A stretch of DNA of 12,828 nucleotides from NCBI GenBank assembly GCA_022574065.1, contig JACZST010000026.1:1-12828 (forward strand), read 5' to 3'. A program made the translations under genes and the position numbers. How positions within the stretch are numbered: the first letter of the stretch is position 1; each line of letters opens with the position of its first letter. Shown piece after piece: positions 6,999 through 12,828 of this stretch. Source of the stretch: Acidobacteriota bacterium (GTDB lineage: Bacteria; Actinomycetota; Acidimicrobiia; Spongiisociales; UBA5794). The notes below the pieces were generated by a model. The model was not told where the DNA came from. It saw nothing but the letters and a program-made list of their open reading frames with translations, and made no database searches.

Positions 6999-7940
6999 GT
7001 GAGCACGGTAGGTCTGGTTCTCGGCGGGGGCGGCGTGGCCGGCGGGGCATACCACTTCGGAACCCTGATGGCGCTCGAGATGGCGACCGGCTGGGACCCG
7101 GACAACGCCAAGGTCATCGTCGGCACATCCTCCGGGGCGTTCGTAGCTGCCATGGTGCGCGGCAAGGCGATGGACTTCCAATCGATGGCAGATGCCTCCC
7201 TCGCTGGAATGGACCTGGCAGAGTGGCTGCATAGCCGTCTGTACAGGCGCATCCGGCCCAGGGGCCTGATCCGCTGGGTGACCAAAGGACTCGTGCCCGG
7301 CATCACCAAGCCCGGTGTGGGAATCGCTCTCGGCACTCCTGCTGTGTATTCGACGGAGGCGCTCGTTGAGTGGCTCGAGGGCTCGGTTGGAGCGCTCGCA
7401 GACGGTTGGCCCTCGAAGCCAACCGTCGTCGTCTCCTACGATCTCGAAGCCCGCGCCAGGGTTCCGTTTGGGACCGATGCCGCCCCCGAGGTCCCGCTCA
7501 AGACTGCGGTTGCTGCGTCGAGTGCGGTGCCCTTCGTCTATGAGCCGGTTTCGATCGACGGTCGTTGGTACGTGGACGGCGGGGTGGCATCGGGAACGAG
7601 CGTCGACCTCGTCCTGTGCAACCCGGAACCGCTCGACCTCGTCATCGTCATCGCCCCGATGGCCCCTACAACGGCCCGCTCCGGCGGGCGCTTCTACGAA
7701 GACATCATGGACCGCGCCGGCCGCGGCGCGCTCGCCATCGAGCTCGATCTCGTCCGCAGGACATGGCCGGATACCGATGTGCTCGTGCTTCGCCCGGACG
7801 ATCGGGTCCTCGCCGTTTCGCGGCCGAATCTGATGGCGGCCGATGGCGCTATCCCGGCGTTTCTGGCAACACTCCGGTCGATGCGCGACGAACTGGCCCA
7901 CCCGTCTGTGTGGAGCGTGCTCCAGGATCACATCATCTGA
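6999..7940 (+). CDS. patatin-like phospholipase (serine acyl hydrolase)
   Basis: A 313-residue protein with the complete patatin Ser-Asp dyad. The N-terminus has the glycine-rich oxyanion loop LGGGGVAGGAYH (8-19). The nucleophile elbow is G42-T-S44-S-G46, and the catalytic Asp lies in VDGGV (D193). The family hydrolyses ester bonds of phospholipids or other acyl lipids. No signal peptide is visible, so a cytoplasmic or membrane-associated enzyme is likely, although some bacterial patatins are secreted by other routes. The GTG at 6999 places the oxyanion loop at the usual distance from the N-terminus; it has a -10-like box but no ribosome binding site. The gene is divergent from mshD and convergent with the DUF308 gene. 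Substrate not predictable. A long opposite-strand frame exists here and is regarded as a shadow. Confidence 0.9.
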   Translation: MSTVGLVLGGGGVAGGAYHFGTLMALEMATGWDPDNAKVIVGTSSGAFVAAMVRGKAMDFQSMADASLAGMDLAEWLHSRLYRRIRPRGLIRWVTKGLVPGITKPGVGIALGTPAVYSTEALVEWLEGSVGALADGWPSKPTVVVSYDLEARARVPFGTDAAPEVPLKTAVAASSAVPFVYEPVSIDGRWYVDGGVASGTSVDLVLCNPEPLDLVIVIAPMAPTTARSGGRFYEDIMDRAGRGALAIELDLVRRTWPDTDVLVLRPDDRVLAVSRPNLMAADGAIPAFLATLRSMRDELAHPSVWSVLQDHII

Positions 7941-7972
7941 GCAGGCTCACGGCACGTATCGCTCTCTGTTTG

Positions 7973-8030
7973 CGGAGGCAGCCATTTTCCCGCGCTTGGC
8001 TACGGGCAGCTCGAGCCACGCTCCGCAACT
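7973..8030 (+). repeat. interspersed palindromic element, copy A (diverged)
   Basis: Contains GCCATTTTCCCGCG, then TTGGCTACGGGCAGCTCGAG and GCTCCGCAACT, aligning by eye with the cores of copies C and D. It lies just after the 3' end of the patatin gene and is followed within about 35 bases by copy B. Its terminal arms are less perfect than in copy D. Confidence 0.7.
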
Positions 8031-8064
8031 GGCGCTGCCAACGAGCTCGGAGCGCGCAATTTGA

Positions 8065-8137
8065 GGAGCCTGCCACTTTTCCCGCTCCTGCCGCTACGCG
8101 GCGGCCGCTCGGGCCACGGCACCGCAACTGCGGAGCC
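8065..8137 (+). repeat. interspersed palindromic element, copy B
   Basis: Starts GGAGCC, contains CTTTTCCCGCTCCTGCCGCT and GGCCGCTCGGGCCACGGC, and ends CCGCAACTGCGGAGCC. It shares the CCGCTCGGGCCACGGC core with copies C and D. It sits between two convergent genes, immediately past the DUF308 stop, so it could fold in either transcript. Confidence 0.7.
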
Positions 8138-8138
8138 T

Positions 8139-8828
8139 CTAGCCGATGAAGATCGTGGCCTTTTCCTTGGCGTAGTCCTCGTCGGTGAGCACTCCCTTGG
8201 CGTGGAGGTCGGCGAGTGTGTTGAGCTGGTCGTACACCTGGGTGCGGGCGCGCTCGTAATCCTTGCGCAAACCCTTGATCTGGAACGACGCAATGATTTC
8301 CATGGTCCCGAACAGCAGGGCGCTGATACCGATGAAGAAGATGATCGTCACCAGCGTCAATGCCTCGTTTCCGAGGAGCCAGATCCCGATCAACCCGGCA
8401 AGGACACCCCAGAGCACGAACAACCAGCGCGGCTCTCTGGCTCGCATCAAGCCGGCGATCACGGTGAGCACGCCGCTGACGATGAGCCACAACGCCACGA
8501 TGTTGGCAAGCACGACAAGGCTCGTCGGCCACAGAAAGGCGGCGATCCCAAACCCGATGCCAGCAACACCGGACAGCATCAGCCACCACCTGGCGTCTCC
8601 GTAGTAAGCGAATGACGTGGCGAGCCGGAACCCGCCCCACACCAGCAGGAACATGCCGAGGAAGATCTTGACGGAATCCTCGCTCCAGTCGTGCCAGAAG
8701 AGAATCCACAGGGCAAACAGCACCGACACGATGCCGCCCACCAGGAACCACCACCACTTCGATGCCAGGTCGTCCACGTATTCGCCGAGCTCAGCGTCGA
8801 GCTCGGCCAGCGACATTCTCTCGTACAA
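8139..8828 (-). CDS. HdeD/DUF308-like six-helix membrane protein with C-terminal SHOCT domain
   Basis: A 229-residue integral membrane protein. After about 24 polar residues rich in aromatics at the end (KWWWF) come six membrane segments at roughly 26-46, 54-75, 82-100, 104-126, 134-153 and 157-181, the HdeD/DUF308 pattern. The C-terminus (about 201-229), LNTLADLHAKGVLTDEDYAKEKA, is a SHOCT domain, a short helical oligomerisation module common at protein ends. The TTG at 8828 is chosen because AAGGAGG lies 5 bases before it; the first ATG (8816) would be 17 bases from that site. HdeD itself is linked to acid resistance in enterobacteria, but most DUF308 proteins have no known function and none is assigned here. 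The gene stands alone between repeat copies B and C. Confidence 0.85.
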   Translation of the reverse strand: MYERMSLAELDAELGEYVDDLASKWWWFLVGGIVSVLFALWILFWHDWSEDSVKIFLGMFLLVWGGFRLATSFAYYGDARWWLMLSGVAGIGFGIAAFLWPTSLVVLANIVALWLIVSGVLTVIAGLMRAREPRWLFVLWGVLAGLIGIWLLGNEALTLVTIIFFIGISALLFGTMEIIASFQIKGLRKDYERARTQVYDQLNTLADLHAKGVLTDEDYAKEKATIFIG

Positions 8829-8833
8829 GGCTG

Positions 8834-8840
8834 CCTCCTT
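8834..8840 (-). promoter_or_regulatory. AAGGAGG ribosome binding site supporting a TTG start
   Basis: On the minus strand AAGGAGG is followed by CAGCC and then TTG at 8828. This near-perfect Shine-Dalgarno sequence decides for the rare TTG start of the DUF308 protein. Confidence 0.7.
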
Positions 8841-8921
8841 CCCACTCCCGGAAGGGGCTGGCGGCGAGTCCCCCCACTCCCCTCAGCTCTCTCCCGTATC
8901 GACCCGCCACCCTAGCGGCCG

Positions 8922-8940
8922 GGTGTCGCCGGCCGACACC
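8922..8940. repeat. inverted repeat GGTGTCG-N5-CGACACC
   Basis: A perfect 7-bp stem with the loop CCGGC, in the 293-base gap between the DUF308 and hydrolase genes. No T-run follows on either strand, so it is not a standard intrinsic terminator. It may be a hairpin or an operator for the DUF308 gene. The rest of the gap holds repeat copy C and no gene I can support. Confidence 0.45.
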
Positions 8941-8989
8941 GCCGATTGGCACAGTCCGCAGACGCATCTCGAGCCGGGCAGCCCGAGAG

Positions 8990-9105
8990 GCTCCGCAACT
9001 TGCGATCCGGTCTCCGTTGGCGTGGCCCTTCGCGGAGCCGTGGCCCGAGCGGCCCGTAGCCGAGAGCGGGAAAATAGCTCCTGCTTTCGAGAGCCGACCC
9101 GTCAC
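8990..9105 (-). repeat. interspersed palindromic element, copy C (inverted)
   Basis: The core at 9032-9081, read on the minus strand, agrees with the core of copy D at 47 of 50 positions by eye. It contains TATTTTCCCGC and GGGCCGCTCGGGCCACGGCT. Looser similarity extends on both sides, for example GGATCGC and CGGAGCC toward 8990. It lies at the 3' end of the alpha/beta hydrolase gene. Confidence 0.8.
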
Positions 9106-9121
9106 TTATCGGTGCCCGCTC

Positions 9122-9925
9122 TCAACTAGCACCGCCAAGCGCCCGGTCGATGAACTCAACAAATCGGTCGAGGAGGGTGGGCGCCGATCGGATCGCCGGA
9201 TCATTGTGATCAACCCCGGGAACCTCGTACCACTCGGCTCCGCTGGCGTCGGCGATCGCGCGGCTTTGCTCGAACGGGACGACGGTGTCTGCGCTGCCGG
9301 CGGTCACCAGAACGGGTACACCGTCGAGACCACCCGCCTCGACCCTGGCAAGCGATGGATACGAGTCGCGGAACAGGAAGGCGGGAGCCCACGGATAGTG
9401 ATGGCGGCCGACGTCCACCACTGAGGTGAATGGCGAGCCGAGGATGAGTGCCGCAGGGGGCATGTCCATCGCAAGCCCGACGGCGACGGCAGCGCCGAGC
9501 GACTCGCCGTAGTAGACGATGGGGCGTCCCGGTGCCACCGAACGAGCAAACCGAGCTGCGGTCGCTGCGTCCTCGGCCAACCCGGCCTCCGTTGGATGAC
9601 CCGGGTTGCCGCCGTAGCCGCGATACTCGACGAGGAGCACGCCGAACCCCCGCGCCGCCAGCGCGTCACCGAGAGCCACCCGGCCCGCTCGGTTCCCTGC
9701 ATTGCCGGGAAAGATGATCACCAACGGCCCCTCCGGCTCGTCTACGGTCTGCCAAGCCGTTAGCTCGAGCCGATCGTTTGTCACCAGCGTCACCTCGCGC
9801 CACCCACTAGGCGGTGAACCGGGGCTGGGTTCAGGGAAGTAGAGGAGCCGACGCTGCTGGCTCCAGCCGATGAGCGCCAAGACGGCCAGCACTCCGACGG
9901 CGCCGACGAGCGTTGCGATCCTCAT
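9122..9925 (-). CDS. membrane-anchored alpha/beta hydrolase (BEM46/ABHD13-like)
   Basis: A 267-residue protein with one N-terminal hydrophobic helix (about 4-21), a signal anchor, followed by QQRRLLYFPEPSPG, the usual opening of BEM46/ABHD13-type hydrolases. The fold motifs are complete: FPGNAGN (72-78) for the oxyanion region, VEYRGYGGNPG (99-109), nucleophile elbow G140-E-S142-L-G144, acid D213 in AGSADTVVP, and base H240 in VDHND. It is probably an esterase or peptidase-type hydrolase facing outside the membrane; no natural substrate can be named. The ATG at 9925 has no ribosome binding site, but TACCGT lies 6 bases upstream, suggesting a leaderless transcript. Its neighbours on the same strand are separated by repeat elements, so it is likely monocistronic. 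Confidence 0.9.
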   Translation of the reverse strand: MRIATLVGAVGVLAVLALIGWSQQRRLLYFPEPSPGSPPSGWREVTLVTNDRLELTAWQTVDEPEGPLVIIFPGNAGNRAGRVALGDALAARGFGVLLVEYRGYGGNPGHPTEAGLAEDAATAARFARSVAPGRPIVYYGESLGAAVAVGLAMDMPPAALILGSPFTSVVDVGRHHYPWAPAFLFRDSYPSLARVEAGGLDGVPVLVTAGSADTVVPFEQSRAIADASGAEWYEVPGVDHNDPAIRSAPTLLDRFVEFIDRALGGAS

Positions 9926-9931
9926 GGGCCA

Positions 9932-9937
9932 ACGGTA
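9932..9937 (-). promoter_or_regulatory. -10-like box TACCGT 6 bases before the hydrolase ATG
   Basis: On the minus strand TACCGT is followed by six bases and the ATG at 9925. The same hexamer precedes the YyaL-like gene at 12171-12176 with a 7-base gap. Both genes lack a Shine-Dalgarno sequence. Confidence 0.4.
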
Positions 9938-9965
9938 CGACGGATCTGCGCGGCAGGCATGGATT

Positions 9966-9998
9966 GGCCGCCTGGCGGCCGGGCATCAAAGGCCCGGC
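9966..9998. repeat. two adjoining GC-rich inverted repeats
   Basis: GGCCGCC-T-GGCGGCC (9966-9980) overlaps GCCGGGC-ATCAAAG-GCCCGGC (9978-9998). The second is followed on the plus strand by GTGTGAGTTTT, weakly terminator-like, but no plus-strand gene ends there. On the minus strand no T-run follows. They lie just upstream of the hydrolase gene. Confidence 0.45.
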
Positions 9999-10040
9999 GT
10001 GTGAGTTTTCCTGCAAGTGCCAAGAGCGCGCATCCAATAG

Positions 10041-10157
10041 GTGACCGTGGTCCCGACAGAAGCGGAGCCATTTTCCCGCGCTCGGCTACTGGCCGCTCGG
10101 GCCACGGCTCCGCAAACGCCCTCGCCGACAGAGACAGGATCGCGCCCCGATACGGAG
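10041..10157 (+). repeat. interspersed palindromic element, copy D
   Basis: The core at 10062-10113 is bounded by perfect arms GCGGAGCC (10062-10069) and GGCTCCGC (10106-10113), with CATTTTCCCGCGCTCGGCTA and GGCCGCTCGGGCCAC inside. Flanking similarity to copy C includes GTGAC on one side and GGATCGC and CGGAGC on the other. It lies 30 bases past the 3' end of the YyaL-like gene. Together with the inverted repeats at 9966-9998 it accounts for most of the gap 9926-10186, where I see no gene. Confidence 0.8.
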
Positions 10158-10186
10158 CGCCATTCGCGGCGCAGCAAGCCAAGCGT

Positions 10187-12163
10187 CTAACCGGATTCCG
10201 CCAGCTGCGCACTCAACGCCGCCGGATCGCCGGTCGGCAAGTTGCACACCTGCCGTTCACACAGATGGGCCAGCGTGTCACCGTTGCTCGCCCTGTCGCT
10301 GAACAGGGCTAGGGGCTCCTCGCCGGTCGATGACGCAGCAACGACGATCTCGGGGCGGAACCGCTCCCAGTAGGGCAACGAGAGCTCTGCCCAGGCCGGT
10401 CCGACTACCGCCAGTTCCCGCATCCGCGATGAAGAAAACAGGACAGAGAGGTGATGGCCCACCATCGACGGGTATCGCTCCATGAGGAGGCCGGCTGAAC
10501 GCAGTGCCTCCAAACCTGACCGGTACAGGTCGTCGTCCCCGGTATACCCGGCGAGCATCAATGTGGCCTCGGCGCCCAGGCCATTACCCGAAGGCAGCGG
10601 ATTGTCGGCCTGGCTCTTCGGACGTTTGATGAGGCTCTCCGCATCCGACGAGGTGTCGAAAAACCCACCGTTCGGGTCGGCAAAACGGTCGCCGATGCTG
10701 AGGGTGAGATCGCGCCCGACCTCGTACCACTCGAACTCACCACTAGCGGCAAACAGGGCGAACATACCCACGGCCACCGCCGCGTAGTCTTCGAGAAATC
10801 CACGGACCGCTGCCCTGCCCTCGCGCCATGATCGCATCAATCTCCCGTCGACGATGAGGTGCTCGGCGATGAACCGGGCACAGGATCGAGCGGCGTCCAG
10901 GTAACCATCATCGTGGAGCGCCGCCCCGGCCTCGGCGAAGGCGCGGAGAGCGAGGCCGTTCCAGGATGCGACGATCTTGTCGTCGAGGCCGGGGCGCACC
11001 CTGGCAGCACGGTGGTGGAGAAGGCGTGATCGTGCGGATTCGATCGTGGCGTCCCATCCGGCGTCGGTGGGACGGTGCAACACGTTCGTTCCCTCGAAGT
11101 TGCCCCCAACCGTGACACCGAAGAAGGCGGCGGCTGCGTCGGCGTCGTTATCCAGCACGGCGTCGAACTCGTCGCGAGTCCACATGTAAAACTTTCCCTC
11201 GACCCCCTCAGAGTCCGCATCCTCCGCGGAAAAGAAACCTCCATCCGGGTGCCGTAGGTCGCCGACCATGTAGTCGAAAGTGCTGCGAGCAACCTCAATG
11301 AATCGTGGCTCATCGAACTCGATCCCTCCCCACAGGTAGAGGCGCGCCAGCTGGGCGTTGTCGTAAAGCATCTTCTCGAAATGCGGCACCAGCCAACGCG
11401 CATCCACCGAGTACCGGGCGAAACCTCCGGCAAGCTGGTCGTGGATACCGCCATCGGCCATTGCCAACAGGGTCGACCGCAGCATGTCCCCGGCTCGCGG
11501 CGCCCACTCCTCGCGGTGGATTCTGAGCAGGTACTCGAGCACGGGCTGCTGCGGGAACTTCGGTGCCGCTCCGAACCCTCCAAAGGAGGGATCGAACTCG
11601 GCGGCGATCCTGTCGTAGGCAGCCTCGAGCACCTCGCTACCCGGCGCGTCGCCTGCAGCAGGCAACTTTTGGTTGACGTCGCCGGTCAGCTGGTCGGCCT
11701 GCGCGATCAGCTCGTCGGTGCGGTTCTGCCAGGCATCGCTGATCGATTCCATCACTTGGCGGAACGACGGTATGCCGTGCCGCTCGGTGTTAGGAAAGTA
11801 GGTGCCGGCGTAGAACGGTTTCCGATCTGGTGTGAGCCACACCGTCATCGGCCACCCGCCGCGACCGGTCATGGCCTGCACCGCCTCCATGTAAATGGAG
11901 TCGACATCGGGTCGCTCCTCGCGGTCGACCTTGATATTGATGAAATGCTCGTTCATGTAGGTCGCGGTCTCTGCATCCTCGAAAGACTCGTGAGCCATCA
12001 CATGGCACCAGTGACACGCCGAGTACCCCACCGACAGCAGGATCGGCCGGCGGGTGGCCTCGGCTTCGACGAAGGCCTCCTCACTCCACTCGTACCAATC
12101 GACGGGATTGTCCTGGTGCTGCAGCAGGTACGGAGAGGTTGATTTGGCAAGGCGGTTGGGCAT
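10187..12163 (-). CDS. YyaL/SSP411 family thioredoxin-domain protein (DUF255)
   Basis: A 658-residue protein, close to the family's usual length. The N-terminal DUF255 thioredoxin-like domain (about 1-165) shows MPNRLAKSTSPYLLQHQDNP, the redox motif C50-H-W-C53 within ACHWCHVMAHESFED, and KVDREERPDVDSIYM. The rest is an (alpha/alpha)6-barrel related to N-acylglucosamine 2-epimerases and cellobiose epimerases, with VPHFEKMLYDNAQL, SAEDADSEGVEGKFYMWT, DDKIVASWNGL and NPLPSGNGLGAEA as typical landmarks. The family (B. subtilis YyaL, mammalian SPATA20) has no settled function; thiol redox plus sugar binding is inferred from the folds. The ATG at 12163 is chosen because the family begins MPNRLA. 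An open frame upstream to 12304 translates the heptamer repeat and is rejected. TACCGT 7 bases before the ATG suggests a leaderless transcript. Confidence 0.93.
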   Translation of the reverse strand: MPNRLAKSTSPYLLQHQDNPVDWYEWSEEAFVEAEATRRPILLSVGYSACHWCHVMAHESFEDAETATYMNEHFINIKVDREERPDVDSIYMEAVQAMTGRGGWPMTVWLTPDRKPFYAGTYFPNTERHGIPSFRQVMESISDAWQNRTDELIAQADQLTGDVNQKLPAAGDAPGSEVLEAAYDRIAAEFDPSFGGFGAAPKFPQQPVLEYLLRIHREEWAPRAGDMLRSTLLAMADGGIHDQLAGGFARYSVDARWLVPHFEKMLYDNAQLARLYLWGGIEFDEPRFIEVARSTFDYMVGDLRHPDGGFFSAEDADSEGVEGKFYMWTRDEFDAVLDNDADAAAAFFGVTVGGNFEGTNVLHRPTDAGWDATIESARSRLLHHRAARVRPGLDDKIVASWNGLALRAFAEAGAALHDDGYLDAARSCARFIAEHLIVDGRLMRSWREGRAAVRGFLEDYAAVAVGMFALFAASGEFEWYEVGRDLTLSIGDRFADPNGGFFDTSSDAESLIKRPKSQADNPLPSGNGLGAEATLMLAGYTGDDDLYRSGLEALRSAGLLMERYPSMVGHHLSVLFSSSRMRELAVVGPAWAELSLPYWERFRPEIVVAASSTGEEPLALFSDRASNGDTLAHLCERQVCNLPTGDPAALSAQLAESG

Positions 12164-12170
12164 GCCGAGA

Positions 12171-12176
12171 ACGGTA
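12171..12176 (-). promoter_or_regulatory. -10-like box TACCGT 7 bases before the YyaL-like ATG
   Basis: Minus-strand TACCGT with a 7-base gap to the ATG at 12163 and no Shine-Dalgarno sequence. It repeats the arrangement at the hydrolase gene. No clear -35 element. Confidence 0.4.
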
Positions 12177-12243
12177 CCCACGCGACGCGTCGTAGAGAAC
12201 AGTCCGGACGAACCGGTTTCAGACGACCTTGAGGCGGATGCGT

Positions 12244-12285
12244 TCTTGCGACTTGCGACTTGCGACACGCGACTTGCGACTTCTT
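12244..12285 (-). repeat. heptamer tandem repeat array (ACTTGCG and variants)
   Basis: Six 7-bp units in register: TCTTGCG, ACTTGCG, ACTTGCG, ACACGCG, ACTTGCG, ACTTCTT. On the minus strand the main unit is CGCAAGT, identical to the first two units of the array at 5645. It sits between the YyaL-like start and the MerR-type promoter of the Rieske frame, ending 5 bases before the -35 box. Confidence 0.85.
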
Positions 12286-12290
12286 GGCTC

Positions 12291-12321
12291 TTGACTTCAA
12301 GCAAGCTTGAAGTTGTAGGTT
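12291..12321 (+). promoter_or_regulatory. MerR/SoxR-type promoter with dyad operator in a 19-bp spacer
   Basis: A -35 box TTGACT (12291-12296) and a -10 box TAGGTT (12316-12321) are separated by exactly 19 bases, longer than the normal 17 and diagnostic of promoters activated by MerR-family regulators, which untwist the spacer. Overlapping the -35 and filling the spacer is ACTTCAAGCAAGCTTGAAGT (12294-12313), two perfect 9-base arms around AA. It resembles the E. coli SoxR site (CCTCAAGTTAACTTGAGG). It drives the plus-strand Rieske frame, whose ribosome binding site begins 14 bases after the -10. No merR-like gene is in the window. SoxR itself versus another MerR member cannot be decided. Confidence 0.8.
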
Positions 12322-12334
12322 GAGCGCAACCATC

Positions 12335-12343
12335 AGAGGAGAA
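12335..12343 (+). promoter_or_regulatory. ribosome binding site AGAGGAGAA for the Rieske frame
   Basis: AGAGGAGAA with GGAG (12338-12341) 7 bases before the GTG at 12349, an optimal arrangement. It identifies the original start even though the frame is now broken. Confidence 0.7.
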
Positions 12344-12348
12344 CCGAC

Positions 12349-12776
12349 GTGCCAGTCGATGAATGGGTTCCGGCAGTCAGCATCGACGATCTGTCCGTCG
12401 GCGAGCGCAGGATGTTCCGCCACTACGACAAACGGATTGCCCTGTTCCGTACCGCAAACGACATCTAAGCCATCGACAACTGCTGCCCCCACCAGGGCTA
12501 CGCACTCCTCCAGGGCGAAGTCAAGGAAGAGACGCTCACCTGCGCCTGGCACAACTGGAAGTTTGAGCTCGACCAGGGCGGGCGAGTTTCGGCGGCGAAG
12601 CGGTCCGCTCGTACCCGGTCGAGGTCGGAAACGGACCGGTCTTCGTCTCATCGCCGCCGGTCGTTTCCTCGCCTCGCCAAAGCGAGAGCGATTTGTCTAC
12701 AACGCCACCCTCGAGGCGATCAGCTTTGGCCAGGGCCGGGCACGGGAGAAGGCGAGTAGGCCGCCGAATGGGCTGA
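12349..12776 (+). pseudogene. Rieske [2Fe-2S] ferredoxin-like gene, interrupted by a stop codon and frameshift
   Basis: From the GTG at 12349 the frame reads MPVDEWVPAVSIDDLSVGER and onward to AND-I at codon 39. Codon 40 is TAA (12466-12468) where homologous Rieske proteins have a residue such as Tyr before AID. Read through, the frame continues with both cluster motifs intact: C46-P-H48-Q-G50, then sixteen residues after H48 to C65-A-W-H68-N-W, correct Rieske spacing. Near 12590 one base appears missing: continuing in the next frame from 12591 gives GGEAVRSYPVEVGNGPVFV, the normal end of a Rieske domain. After that the translation becomes Pro/Ser/Arg-rich, and a further shift is possible: the frame ending at 12790 gives YNATLEAISFGQGRAREKA. 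With its start signal and promoter preserved, this looks like recent decay, but sequence errors cannot be excluded. A soluble electron-transfer or oxidoreductase partner role is inferred for the ancestor. Confidence 0.8.
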
Positions 12777-12798
12777 TGATCCGCCGGTAGGGGCCGCC

Positions 12799-12804
12799 TA
12801 GACT
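12799..12804 (+). promoter_or_regulatory. -10-like box TAGACT 8 bases before the ATG at 12813
   Basis: TAGACT fits TANNNT, and its 8-base gap to the ATG equals that at the patatin gene. This is weak support for a leaderless gene starting at the right edge. Confidence 0.35.
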
Positions 12805-12812
12805 CCTCCGCT

Positions 12813-12828
12813 ATGCCGAACGGCGATG
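12813..12828 (+). CDS. start of an unidentified gene cut by the right edge
   Basis: ATG CCG AAC GGC GAT gives MPNGD before the window ends. The only evidence is the ATG, the TAGACT box 8 bases upstream and its position after the Rieske remnant. Far too short to identify. Confidence 0.3.

Noticed and set aside
6951..7931. A 326-codon open frame on the minus strand across the patatin gene
   Set aside because: Antisense shadow of a gene with a complete catalytic dyad; its translation is rich in His, Arg and Asp, as typical of GC-rich shadows.
8762..9424. Open frames through the palindromic repeats, for example the plus-strand frame over copy C
   Set aside because: They have no domain and share the PWPERPV-like translation only because the DNA repeat is shared; they overlap the hydrolase gene on the other strand.
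9978..10010. Intrinsic terminator from GCCGGGC/GCCCGGC followed by GTTTT
   Set aside because: The only T-rich stretch follows on the plus strand, where no gene ends; on the minus strand there is none.
12164..12304. Upstream extension of the YyaL-like protein by 47 residues
   Set aside because: It translates the heptamer repeat array and the MerR-type operator; the family begins at MPNRLA.

Overview
This GC-rich window carries a clear mycothiol synthase (mshD), and mycothiol is the low-molecular-weight thiol of Actinomycetota. A high-GC actinobacterium is therefore the best guess. The short or absent 5' leaders and the non-mycobacterial gene order are compatible with a deep-branching class such as Acidimicrobiia, but that placement is inference. 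No rRNA, tRNA, CRISPR array, transposase or integrase was seen.

Layout. Positions 1-2740 (minus) hold most of an RND/MMPL-type membrane transporter that runs off the left edge. It lies 34 bases downstream of thrS (2775-4709, minus), and the two probably share a transcript. Divergent from thrS is a protein with the aminoglycoside-phosphotransferase fold whose two catalytic Asp positions both read Asn (4790-5644, plus), so it is a likely pseudokinase. Next come two mirrored arrays of heptamer tandem repeats (5645-5700 and 5751-5806), a 72-residue membrane-anchored zinc-ribbon protein (5880-6098, plus), mshD (6091-6954, minus), a divergent patatin-like phospholipase (6999-7940, plus), a DUF308/HdeD membrane protein with a C-terminal SHOCT domain (8139-8828, minus), a membrane-anchored alpha/beta hydrolase (9122-9925, minus) and a YyaL/SSP411 thioredoxin-domain protein (10187-12163, minus).

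The right end holds a Rieske [2Fe-2S] reading frame (from 12349, plus) broken by an in-frame TAA and at least one frameshift. It still has an intact ribosome binding site and a textbook MerR/SoxR-type promoter: a 20-bp dyad inside an exact 19-bp spacer. The first codons of another plus-strand gene start at 12813.

The genes look like housekeeping and envelope functions rather than one pathway. The unusual content is mostly non-coding. It comprises four clusters of 7-bp tandem repeats whose units all fit NNNNAGT (or its complement ACTNNNN), a roughly 50-130 bp palindromic interspersed element with four copies, each at the 3' end of a gene, and a recurring TANNNT box 6-8 bases before start codons, which suggests leaderless transcription.
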